A stretch of DNA of 64,000 nucleotides from Prillingera fragicola. Taxonomy: Eukaryota > Basidiomycota > Tremellomycetes > Trichosporonales > Trichosporonaceae. The position numbers and the translations under genes were made by a program. Below the pieces are notes generated by a model. That model worked only from the letters and a program-made list of their open reading frames with translations, had not been told where the DNA came from and made no database searches. The stretch covers positions 744,001 to 808,000 of the forward strand of contig BEDY01000001.1 of assembly GCA_002335605.1 (NCBI GenBank), written 5' to 3'. Of the stretch, positions 10,204 to 20,812 are shown one piece after another (position 1 is the stretch's first letter; each line of letters opens with the position of its first letter).

Positions 10204-13088
10204 ATGTCCAAGCGACGTGTATCACCGCCCCCAGGGCAGAAAATTGAAAAGCCGACAGGCTCGACACCACCGCAGAGGCACGTAACGTACGAGCGTCGGC
10301 CTCTGTCCCAGGCTTTCCTGTACGCTCTTACCGCCGCCGTCTCCGTCTATCTCATTACTCGACACATAGACGTCTGGGCACCATATATCCCAGGAGGCGA
10401 TTTTCTTATCTCCAAAGACCAAGGGTTCCGAGGGAAGGGTGGGCCGACTGCCAAGTCCACGGGCTATGGTCACTACGACTTTGGCGATGGCCGCAAAGTG
10501 CGCGTACCGCAGCTGTTCCTTGAGCCTGAGAGCCCTGCTCAGTACTGGGTCAATGTTATGCTTGGAAATGGCGGGTGAGTGCAGATGAGATCTGCCACCA
10601 AGCAGGAAGCTGACTGCTCAGACCGGAACCCGACCTCAGTGGAGGTGAGCTCTACCGACTGACCGCAACTAACATTCAGGCATGATTCCCGCTGTGGCCC
10701 CGCCGTTTGCCATGACCCGCTGGACAGCTCAGACGAGGCAGAACTGTAGGTCATGGTCGAGCTGGACTCTTTGGCTGACGGGACCCAGATGTCTCCATGT
10801 GTCCCTACAACCAGACCGACACTCGCATTCACGGCTTTATTGGCACCCACCAGCCCGCTGTCTGGATGGGTGAATCGGGCCCGGCACAGGTTGCTGCTGG
10901 GCTGGGCAAGGTTGTCACTGACTTTGACGCTCGCGGTATGGAATTCAACCGCGCGGACGAGTACGCCAGTGCGAACTACTACCTCAACGTGCTGAATGGC
11001 CAGGACGGCTCGATCGAGACGGAGCTGTCAGCCAGTACGTTACGTGGTTATTCTCAGACTGACAGCTAGCCTCCCGTGTTGGGCATCTTCGCTTCACTTT
11101 CCACCCCATAGGGGACGCTGCTCCTCACGTCGTTGTCGATGCGAGCCGAAAGACTGTGATCACGAACAATCCAAAGAACGTGTCCTACCCCAATGGCGAG
11201 GTCACCGTCGATATTACACAGAATGAAGTCTACGGTTGGAACGACGAGCGTCAAGAGTGAGCTGTTTAACACGGACCAAGCTGACGACAGCCACATTCTT
11301 GTTGGTGACGACCTTCCCGCCAAGGATTTCAAGGGCTACTTTGTAGCACGCTTCACTGAAAAGTTCACCGACGGTGGTATCTCGCGCAAGGGTGTGGTCA
11401 GCAAAGACCGCAGCGGCAAAGGCAAAGAGCTTTCTGCCTGGGTAACTTTCCCCAAGGGCACCAAGACGGTCGAGGTTCGCGTTGGAGTCAGCTTTATCAG
11501 TGTCGGGCAAGCGCGTCGCAACTTGGATCTCGAGATTCCCAATGGACAGGCCCTCGAGGAGACGTCCCGTCTGACTCGTGGCTCGTGGGCCAACAAGCTC
11601 GATCGCCTCAAGATCAACGGTGCCACGCGCGACAATCGCACTGTAGCGTTCACGGGATTTGCGCACACCATGGTGTACCCTTACGAGGTTTCGGAGAATG
11701 CTGGCACCCCAGCAGTGCCGCGCTGGTGCTACTACTCTGGCTACCTCAACGAGGTCGTCGAGGGCGAGTCTTATTCGGGCTACTCGATCTGGGATACGTT
11801 CCGCGCGGCCACAGCCTGGCAGCTATTCACCGCCCCAGAGCGCGTACCGGACATGATTACTAGCATGCTCCAAGACTACGAGCAAGGCGGTTGGCTGCCG
11901 ATGTGGAAGAACATTGTCGAGACCAACATCATGGTGGGCACGCATGCCGATTCGATTATTGCCCAGGCCATCCGCGCTGGCATCGAGGGCTTCAACTATC
12001 TCAAGGCATGGGACGCGGTTCGCAAGAATGCGTTCACGCCGCCTGACCGCGACACTGAGCTCAAGTTCTTTGATCGCGAGGAGCACACGCCGCAGGAGGT
12101 CCGCGCCGGCTTGACAGAGTACTCGAAGATTGGATACGTTGCGGCTGATCTCCATGCCGAGTCTGGCAGCAGGACGCTTGACTATGCCTGTGAGTTTTGT
12201 GTTCATAGGGGCTTTCTGACGTACAGATGACGACCACGCTGCCGCGTTTGTGGCCCGCGCAGTGGGCCAGTATCAGGATGCCGAGGAACTGGAAGAGCGT
12301 TCAAAGTCGTACAAGGCGCTCTGGAATGCCAAGACTGGATTCATGGAGGCCAAGAACTCTGACGGTTCGTGGGCCGGTCCCGAGACAGGCTGGACCGAGG
12401 GTGACCATTGGGCGTACTCTTTGAACGTCATGGTGAGCTGCACTGTTCAGACAACGCTGACCCCAGCACGACGTTCCTGGCCTCATTGAGCTGATGGGCG
12501 GCGATGAGAAATTCATTGCCTTCCTTGACCGTCACTTTGCTGGTGGACACAACTTGCACACCAACGAGCCTAGTCACCACATTGTAAGTTTGCGTATTGA
12601 ATCCTACTCATTCCTCAGCCCTACCTCTACTCGTTTGCCAAGGGTGGCGCGCACAAGGCTCAAGAGTGGGTCCGCTCACTCGGCAAAAGCGAGTACAACC
12701 ACACGGACATTGGTCTCTCGGGTGTAAGTCGATCTCTAGCAACTTAGCTGACATGCAGAACGAAGATTGTGGACAAATGTCAGCCTGGTACCTGTTCTCT
12801 CTCTTTGGCTTTTATCCCGTCGACCCGGCATCAGCGACCTATGTGATCGGCTCGCCCTTCTTCAACGGTGCCGATCTCATCATCCCTGATGCCATGGGAG
12901 GCGTCGGCCCCAGGAGTAACATCCGAGTTCGCGCACCTGGAGCAAGCGATGGCAAGCGGTACATCAAGAGTGTCAAGATCAATGGCAAGCCGCATAACAG
13001 CATTTTCATCGACCATGCCCAGATTGCGACCGGCGCCGACATTACGTTTGAGATGTCTGACAAGCCTCAGAAGTGGCCCGATGTCTAA
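10204..13088 (+). CDS. Glycoside hydrolase family 92 alpha-mannosidase, membrane-anchored
   Basis: GH92 enzymes are calcium-dependent inverting exo-alpha-mannosidases. Ten exons: 10204-10574, 10622-10644, 10680-10745, 10789-11034, 11070-11256, 11291-12189, 12227-12432, 12467-12583, 12619-12723 and 12759-13088, for about 849 residues. Exon 2 is 23 nt; several introns are 34-37 nt. The chosen Met gives a short cytosolic stretch and one membrane segment (AFLYALTAAVSVYLITRHI), that is, type II topology. Family motifs: VNVMLGNGG then PPFAMTRW at the N-terminal sandwich, THQPAVWMGESG, and the diagnostic NEDCGQMSAWYLFSLFGFYPV with SPFFNGADLIIP near the end. The likely site is the secretory pathway or cell surface, acting on mannoproteins. 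Specificity (alpha-1,2 or other) is not readable. It converges on MED6 with about 70 bp between stop codons. Confidence 0.92.
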
Positions 13089-13159
13089 GCTTGCCCGACA
13101 TTGCAAACCTCCTACTTGTCTAGAAATACATGCATGCAGTAACAATGAAGCAACCCTCC

Positions 13160-14418
13160 CTAGACCCGCGGCGAGAAACCGGGGCGCGTATTACTCGTTC
13201 GCCTGAGCGAACTTGGTGTTCCTACCGCAGGCGTTCCCATCATAGGCAGCGGCGTGCCGAGCATAGCAGCTGGCGTACCGACACCACCGGCTGGAGTCGC
13301 AGCCTGTGCAGAAGGAGCATTGGCCTGTGGCTGTGGCCGTCCGATTGCCGCCTGGGCTGCTGCCTCCAATGCGCGCTGCTCGGCAACGGCGTCTGGCTTG
13401 GGTGCCGGGCTCGCCTGCTGCCGTTCCAGCTCTGGCAGGGCGGCACGAGTAGCAGCGAGGGCATGGAACAGGTGCCAGTCGGGAACGCGAGTCTCCTCTT
13501 TCTTGGACTGCGCTGCCTCGACTGAGGCCGCTGCTGCCGCTGCCGGGTCCTCGGTTGCCGCTGCTGGAGTGCCTGTTGTCGTGCCCGCGACTGTTGGCGC
13601 AACCGTAGGCGCGGTGCCGGTACCAGTGTCCGGCTCCTTGGTGGTGCTCGGGGGAACGGCACGCCACTGGCTCGTTGCACGTGGATTGGCGGATGGACGG
13701 TTACGTTCCAGCGCGGTGAAGCTCTGTTCAAGCAGAAAGGTCGCGTTGCGAAGTCGGTTGGTGATCACGTCGTGGAGGTTTGGTGACATGTAGATCTTGT
13801 CCTGGAGAATAAAGTACGCATGGGTCACCGCACCGCGGCCACCGTCTTGCAGGACAGGACGACGGTGAATAACAAAGAGATCCGGTGGAAGCGAATGTGA
13901 GACAATGTACTCGAAGCCGCTCCGGAAAGCAATGAGCTCGCTGACGGGTTAACTGACAGTCGGCTCGGATGTGCTCACACTTTCTCCTCGGCATGGCCGT
14001 AGGTCGGATTCTCGACTCGCCGTTGTGTCCGCAAGACGTTGTTGTTCGATTTCGTGTCAAAGAAGGGAGAGAACGCAAAGTAGTCCATCCTGTGGAATGA
14101 GTATAGGTCCAATGGCCGAGGTCTGGTGTCTCCGGCACATCGAGCTCCATGACTCTTGTCTCTAGATCACAGACCGCACTAAAGCTCTGCTCCAGACCAT
14201 TCCTCCAGCAGTATCCTACTCACGCAAGATCCGGAGTCGCCAACGAGCGTGCGGGGTTAGCCTGTCCAAGTCAGTCTCAGCACACACAACCAGCAGCAAC
14301 CACGAACCGCAATGGCCTCGGGCCATGACCTGGAGCGTCAGTCATCATCCAAACACCATAAGTAGGCCTACCAATGAATGTGGCGTAGGTCCTGCTCGAC
14401 CTCCTCCTCGTGCGACAT
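13160..14418 (-). CDS. MED6: Mediator complex subunit MED6
   Basis: Head-module subunit of Mediator, bridging activators and RNA polymerase II. Exons on the minus strand: 14418-14372, 14329-14308 (22 nt), 14261-14224, 14089-13979 and 13940-13160, about 332 residues. The spliced N-terminus reads HIHWSWPEAIAANPARSLA, then MDYFAFSPFFDTKSNNNVL, and GFEYIVSHSLPPDLFVIHRR; the core AYFILQDKIYMSPNLHDVITNRL is the classic MED6 signature. The C-terminal half is an Ala/Thr/Pro/Gln-rich low-complexity extension (TGTGTAPTVAPTVAGTT and similar), common in fungal Mediator subunits. The third intron is long for this locus (134 nt). All splice choices follow from frame and homology. Confidence 0.93.
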
Positions 14419-15477
<1,059 letters not shown>

Positions 15478-15480
15478 AGC

Positions 15481-16029
15481 CTGTAGACGTTAGCGAAGGT
15501 TCGTTGAGAGTTGTGAGAAGACAGAAGAGGTAAAGTGAAGATGGATGAAGTGGAAGAAGTTCCTGAATCGACTCCTGGCAGAGTTTTGAACAGCGAGCCA
15601 CTCTGGCCACAGCCTGCATCCCAGGCGCGTCAAAATCTGCACTGTTGGTGCACGCTGAAGCATAGCCGTTGGCAACAGGGGCGCCATGGTCTAAAGGCCT
15701 TCTCGCCCGGTGACGCCCGAGTCAGACAAGAATCGCGTCCACAAAAGCGTAGGCCCTCTTTCCACGCGCCTGGCTCTATCTAGCACATCCTGCCTTTCTC
15801 GGGGCGAGGTATCCCAGTCGATGCGAACGCGCACACATATTGCAGCTTGAGCTCATGAAGCCCAGTCCCCCCTTTCCAACCGCCCCCTTCCAGCGCGGTT
15901 TCACTCCGTCTCTTCTGTCCCAAGCTGCAATATTCCAGTGGCGCGGTCGACGTCGAAAGGGTATCCAGGTGTATGCGGAAGGATGGGGGAGGTCGTAGGG
16001 GGGTGCTCGTTACTCACGTTGGTCGAGAT
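15481..16029 (-). other. Putative 5' UTR intron and 12-nt leader exon of the ubiquitin-L40 gene
   Basis: On the minus strand an acceptor (branch CTAAC, then CTACAG) ends at 15481, three bases before the start codon. A matching GTGAGT donor starts at 16017. This defines a candidate 537-nt leader intron. The donor is preceded by a 12-nt segment (16029-16018), itself preceded by CTAAC and CCCAG, a second acceptor. Two leader introns around a tiny non-coding exon would fit a highly expressed ribosomal gene. It is supported only by splice motifs. Confidence 0.5.
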
Positions 16030-17365
16030 CTGGGATTGACGTTAGACGAAAGAGTGAACGAAATCGCAAGTGTCACACCAGTGAGCGCCGCACACTGCCT
16101 GCCTCCCCATCTGCAACGGGAGCAAAATTATAAGTGACAAGAATTTGGGTGAATGAACGGATCATTGTGCCACAGCAATAACGCCGATTTACCGTCCCTG
16201 CTTTTGGCTGTGAAGCCTGTTCGTGATTTCCCTTCATTCGGTGTTGAATGGAGCCGGATCCATGCGAAGATGCAGAGGGAAGGTGGGTGTGCCACACCGT
16301 TTCTAATCGCCACATACATTTCTAAATGCTTTGGCCTAATGTTTCACCTTGTGTGCAAGACTTAACTAGTCTCGTTGCGCCCTTATTCTAATAAACGTTG
16401 CTGGTCACACAGGCACAATGCATACACTGGCCGGTCATGGTGGTGGAAAATGCATACACGATGCATTCACGAGCACAGAAACGATTGTAATCGTAATACT
16501 TGCCTTACAAGCTTGCCTCGATGCTTGGATATTTACGCATACTGTACATATACTGTGCGCTGTAACAATCATCGTTCACAATGGTGAAGCCCAAAGGCCA
16601 TCGGTTAGCGCTTGGTTGCTACGCACCTTCCACACGCTCACAGAGCTGAGTCTAAGCACAGCTCAGTGGGAGCAAGCCCAAAGAAACCTTTTTTGGCCCA
16701 GTGAGGCCCACAAATGCTTGAAATCTGGTTCAAAGTGTATGAAACCTCTCGGCGGCCGTGCTGCCCGCCTCCAAGCTTTAAGAAATCCGTGGCTGAGGCA
16801 TGGCCATTGCAGAGTGGACACTGCAGGTCCCGGCAGCATGAATGACGTCGCACCATGGGTATTCTTCAGCTGCGCATGCCGTGCAGCTTCTCATGACGGG
16901 GCATCGACCATGATATCGTTCGCAATCAGCACAGGCTATTGGAGGGCAAAGTCGTGTGAGCTAAAGAAACAGCCGAACGACGCCACAGAGGACAAGTCTA
17001 TTTTCCCTCAGCCAAAGGTTTAGTTTCTTCAATGAGAGGCATAGTATGAGCCACCTGCCGTCGTCTGACATTGTCTGTCGTCGTCAACATTACTGAACGA
17101 ATTCAAGCCATCACGGCTCCGTTGCTGGATATTGACTGCGCAGGAACGCCAAGCCAAGCCACGCGACGCAGGCACGGGCCACAACTAAGGGCAAATCGCA
17201 TGATCGACCGCTGCACCTGGGGTGGTATGGTTGCAGGCATATTGCCAGTCTCGTAAACATGAGGTGCCTTCTTCTCCCTGTGACATCTGATCCGCTCTCC
17301 GCTGTTTGCGAAACTCTCTTCATCTTGAGCTCTGTTCATCTCACACTCTCTCACATTGTTTCGCC
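16030..17365. other. Long intergenic region without recognisable gene
   Basis: It probably contains the ubiquitin-L40 promoter and first leader exon, and the promoter of the secreted Het-C/VWA-like gene. A 201-codon plus-strand ORF at 16418-17023 lacks compositional or domain support. Short direct repeats around TGCATACAC occur near 16418 and 16453. Confidence 0.4.
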
Positions 17366-19363
17366 ATGGTACAGGCTCTCCTTGTGCCGCTTCTCTTTGC
17401 CCCGGCCGCTCTCGGCTTTGGCACCATCAACACTGCCGGTCAGCAGGGCGAGCACGAGCGTGTCACTCGTCTTGCACTGCAATGCAGCGACAACTCTTAC
17501 AATGAGGACGGCTCATGTTTCGAGCCATTGTCCATGACTTCATTTGCTGGTGGCGATGGCTCCTTTGGCGCCATTGGTGCCCCGGACGGCAGTACCGAGG
17601 TCTTTGAGTCCCGCGCCCACTGCGACGATGCCGACTATATCAACTACTCCAAGTGGAACTTGGAAGGCACCTACCCTCGGACGGCCGACAACCGTACACA
17701 GGTTCTCGTCGCCTGCTATGGCTATCTCAAGGAGAAGTGGCAGGCTGGCATGAAATCTGCCGGCGAAATGATGGACGCCGATGGCAACCTCAAGTCGGAC
17801 GAAGTCGCTCTCGCCAACAAGAACGGCAAGTCGCTGTCCTGCACGTACACTGGCGGATTCAGCGCGCGTGCCAAGTGTGACGTCTATGACGGTCTCGGAC
17901 GTGCTCTCCACGGTCTCCAGGACTTTTACTCTCACTCGAACTGGGTCGACGACACCCAGATCGCACCGACACAGGACAAGCCTCCCGGTCTTGGCAACAA
18001 AGGAAAGTTGGCCGACTTTCTATCCATGGTCAACGGTTCTGGCCCCAGCGCCGAGAACGTTCCGGAGGACTTTTCGACTGGCTGCTTCAACATTTTCGGC
18101 ACTGACACCACCGAGGGTGCGGCTGCGTGCATCAAGGAAGGACGTACCATCACCCACGTCGTCCTCAACAAGGACAAGGGAACCATTAACGTTCAGCCCG
18201 GAGCTCCCGTTCCCGGCACCACTCTCACCTCTGACCCCAAGACTCCCCGTGGACAGGAGAGTGACAACTTTGAGCGCGCCGTCGAGGGTGCCGTCATGGA
18301 GAGCCGTCGTCAGTGGGCCGACTTCCGTGCCACTCTGATCTCCACCTATGGCGAGCAAAAGGGCAAGACGATGATCTGCGCCCTCACCCGCGACTACCCC
18401 CTTCGTGACTGCAACCCTGGCCGCAACGTTGCTGTTGTCGTCGACGGCCCTTCGGCTGCCGATGTTGCCAAGAAAATCTCAGAGGAGCTTGTTTCCAGGA
18501 CAGAGCCCGGACACGAGGCCGCCGACCAGATTGCCGTCTTTGACTCGAAGCCTTCCGTCATCTACGCACTCAACGACCCGGCCAATGCCACATTTACCAA
18601 CATTGCCACTGCTGGCGCTGACGCCAACTCGTCGGTCGCTCACGGTGTCCGCCTTGCGTCCGAGTCGTTCAACGGCACCACTCACGATCGTGAGGGCATC
18701 ATCGTCATTTCATCCGGTGGCAGCAACGACACTGACCTCATTGCCGCCATCAAGGAAGCCGGCGAGAAAAAGATTCGTGTCGCCTACGGCCACGTTGCGA
18801 CTCAGCCCGCTGCCCGCCGCAGTCTCCGCTTCATCGCCCGTCTTCTCCGCAAGCGTGCCGACCCCACCGTCAACACGGACATTGCCAACGCCGTCCTCGC
18901 CACGGGCGGAAGTTACACCATCATCTCGTCTGCCGAGGCCCAGACCGCATTCGCCAAGCAGGTTCTCGGCTGGGGCGTGACCAGCTCAGAGTGGTCCAAC
19001 CCTTCGCTCACCCCGGACGTCGTCTCGGTTGCGAGCGCCGACAGCGAGCGCACCTACAACTACAAGCCCGAGAAGGACACTTGGGTCAACGTGACCGTTT
19101 CGCTCCTCAACGCTGGCGGCCAGGCGGGTCTTTCCCTCAATGAGGGCGGCAAGGAGCGCGACAAGCGCACCGCCGCCCCCGTGGGTAGCGTCGCTTACGA
19201 CGCCGACAAGGGAGACACTGTCGAGGTCCGTGTCGCGCCCGCAGGTAGCAGCCCCGGTCTCTACACCGTCAAGCTTGCTCTCCAGGACAGTGGTGCGGCC
19301 CGGGTTGTGCCCAGCGCTGTTGCCATTGTTGCTGCCGGTGTCGCTGCTTGGGTCGCCATTTAG
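17366..19363 (+). CDS. Secreted, GPI-type Het-C/VWA7-like protein
   Basis: Intronless 665-residue protein, unusual beside intron-rich neighbours. The N-terminus MVQALLVPLLFAPAALGFG is a signal peptide; the C-terminus ends in a hydrophobic Ala/Val-rich tail (VPSAVAIVAAGVAAWVAI) after a small-residue stretch, as in GPI attachment signals. The core motif GLGRALHGLQDFYSHSNWVD resembles the His-rich LHxLQDFYSHSNW signature shared by fungal Het-C proteins, VWA7-like proteins and phospholipase-C-like folds. A following segment (NVAVVVDGPSAADVAKKI...) resembles a VWA fold that lacks the usual DxSxS metal site. There are several N-glycosylation sites (NYS, NGS, NAT, NGT, NDT). It is expected at the cell surface or wall; a role in allorecognition or adhesion is inference only. 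The start is the ATG that begins the signal peptide. Confidence 0.8.
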   Translation: MVQALLVPLLFAPAALGFGTINTAGQQGEHERVTRLALQCSDNSYNEDGSCFEPLSMTSFAGGDGSFGAIGAPDGSTEVFESRAHCDDADYINYSKWNLEGTYPRTADNRTQVLVACYGYLKEKWQAGMKSAGEMMDADGNLKSDEVALANKNGKSLSCTYTGGFSARAKCDVYDGLGRALHGLQDFYSHSNWVDDTQIAPTQDKPPGLGNKGKLADFLSMVNGSGPSAENVPEDFSTGCFNIFGTDTTEGAAACIKEGRTITHVVLNKDKGTINVQPGAPVPGTTLTSDPKTPRGQESDNFERAVEGAVMESRRQWADFRATLISTYGEQKGKTMICALTRDYPLRDCNPGRNVAVVVDGPSAADVAKKISEELVSRTEPGHEAADQIAVFDSKPSVIYALNDPANATFTNIATAGADANSSVAHGVRLASESFNGTTHDREGIIVISSGGSNDTDLIAAIKEAGEKKIRVAYGHVATQPAARRSLRFIARLLRKRADPTVNTDIANAVLATGGSYTIISSAEAQTAFAKQVLGWGVTSSEWSNPSLTPDVVSVASADSERTYNYKPEKDTWVNVTVSLLNAGGQAGLSLNEGGKERDKRTAAPVGSVAYDADKGDTVEVRVAPAGSSPGLYTVKLALQDSGAARVVPSAVAIVAAGVAAWVAI

Positions 19364-19744
19364 GTGTAGCTATCAAATCATTTCCAATCTTACTGAGTCT
19401 ATAGTTATCATCTGTGGACAATATACGATGCACAGTTGAACAGAGACGGCGATCATGGCTGTCAGTAGCAGGAGTGGAGGCAGACGGCGGAACGTTGTCC
19501 GTGGACGTCCGCGGGTAGGCTGAGCTGTAAGCCTTGTGACAGATATGCTGTGAGGAGTTTAGTCGGGTTGAATTGACTGACACCACCGACCGAGGTTGAA
19601 TGGGTGGGACCGAGCCATCTTCCACTCTACGGCCGGTAAACGGAGACCGAATGCCGGATCTTGTCCAAGTTGTCGGACCACACATGTCTACCAAATATCC
19701 CAACCCCTTCTGCTCTCTACATCACACTCTCCGCACAAATCAAC
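19364..19744. other. Intergenic, no gene seen
   Basis: Between two plus-strand genes; 3' UTR and promoter. Nothing else recognised. Confidence 0.4.
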
Positions 19745-20716
19745 ATGCAGCGCACCACTCTCCTCTTCACCCGCACAGCGACACGCTCAGCATGCGCGCC
19801 CCGCCCACTCGTGCGGTTTCTCAACACGACAGCCGGCAAGCCCCACGCCTTCCTGACGCCAGCCTCCACCCTGGTCCCCAACAGCAAGGTCGACTTGGAG
19901 GGCGTCATGGCGCTGGTCCTCGACCGGCCCGAGGCGCGCAACGCGCTCAGCATGCAGCTCATTGACGAGATGCGCGAGGCCATTGCCAAAGTCGCAAACG
20001 ACAAGTCTACCCGCGTGCTCCTCGTGCAGGGCAACGGCCCCGTGTTCTGCGCCGGCGCCGACCTGCGTGAGCGCCGCACAATGTCGCAGGAGCGCGTCAA
20101 CCAGTTCCTAAACGACATGAACGACACGTTCTCAGAGCTCGAGGCACTCCCCCTCCCCACCATCGCTGTCGTGCCCGGCCCCGCGCTCGGCGGCGGCACC
20201 GAGCTCGCGCTGTGCGCCGACATCCGTGTGGGGTCAAAGGACACCGCCCTCGTCCTCCCCGAGGTCAAGCTCGGTATCATCCCCGGAGCGGGCGGTACGC
20301 AGCGCATGACCCACCTCATTGGCCGCAGCAAGGCCATGGAGATCATCTTCACCGGCCGCAAGGTCGGCGCCGAGGAGGCCGCGCGCATCGGTAGGTGCGG
20401 CTAGACGCCAAGTGCTGACTTCAGGTCTTATTGACATTATCGCCAAGCCCGACGAGACTGCCCTCGAGGCGGCTGCCAACCTCGCTGGCCAGATGCTTTC
20501 TTCTGGCAAGTCACATATTTTGTTCAAGACTGACAAGCAGCTCCCCTCTCCCTCCGTGCCGCCAAGCAGGCCATCAAGTCCGCAGCCGGCACACCCATCA
20601 AGGAGGGCCTCAAGCTCGAGCGTGCCGCCTACGAGACCCTTTTGCACAGTGAAGACCGTCTCGAGGGCCTCAAGGCTTTCGCCGAGAAGCGCAAGCCCAA
20701 CTTCCTTGGCCGTTAG
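19745..20716 (+). CDS. Mitochondrial enoyl-CoA hydratase family, AUH-type (methylglutaconyl-CoA hydratase)
   Basis: Crotonase-fold enzyme; the AUH branch hydrates 3-methylglutaconyl-CoA in leucine breakdown. Exons 19745-20390, 20425-20505 and 20541-20716 give about 300 residues. The N-terminus is Arg/Thr-rich without acids (MQRTTLLFTRTATRSA), a mitochondrial presequence. Motifs: GPVFCAGADLRER and GPALGGGTELALCADIR form the oxyanion hole; the catalytic glutamates lie in the VLPEVKLGIIPGAGGTQR region. The C-terminus HSEDRLEGLKAFAEKRKPNFLG matches AUH closely. The second intron is a GC-AG intron (GCAAGT donor, CTGAC branch); only this choice gives MLSSAPLSLRAAKQAIKS. It converges with RSC7, under 100 bp apart. 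Confidence 0.92.
20506..20540 (+). other. GC-AG intron in the AUH-type gene
   Basis: 35-nt intron with GCAAGT donor, CTGAC branch and AAGCAG acceptor. Reading through it keeps an open frame for a while but destroys the conserved crotonase C-terminus; removal restores it. Confidence 0.88.
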
Positions 20717-20812
20717 AAACCCTACCAAGGTACAACGTTGTATATACATCGTCGATGAACAATATATATATACTGTACTCTAGGCCGCTGAAGCTGACGC
20801 ACTGGCCCTGCG

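Noticed and set aside
16418..17023. 201-codon plus-strand ORF in the long gap
   Set aside because: Odd composition rich in Cys, His and Trp, no domain, no leader, in AT-richer intergenic DNA; likely chance.
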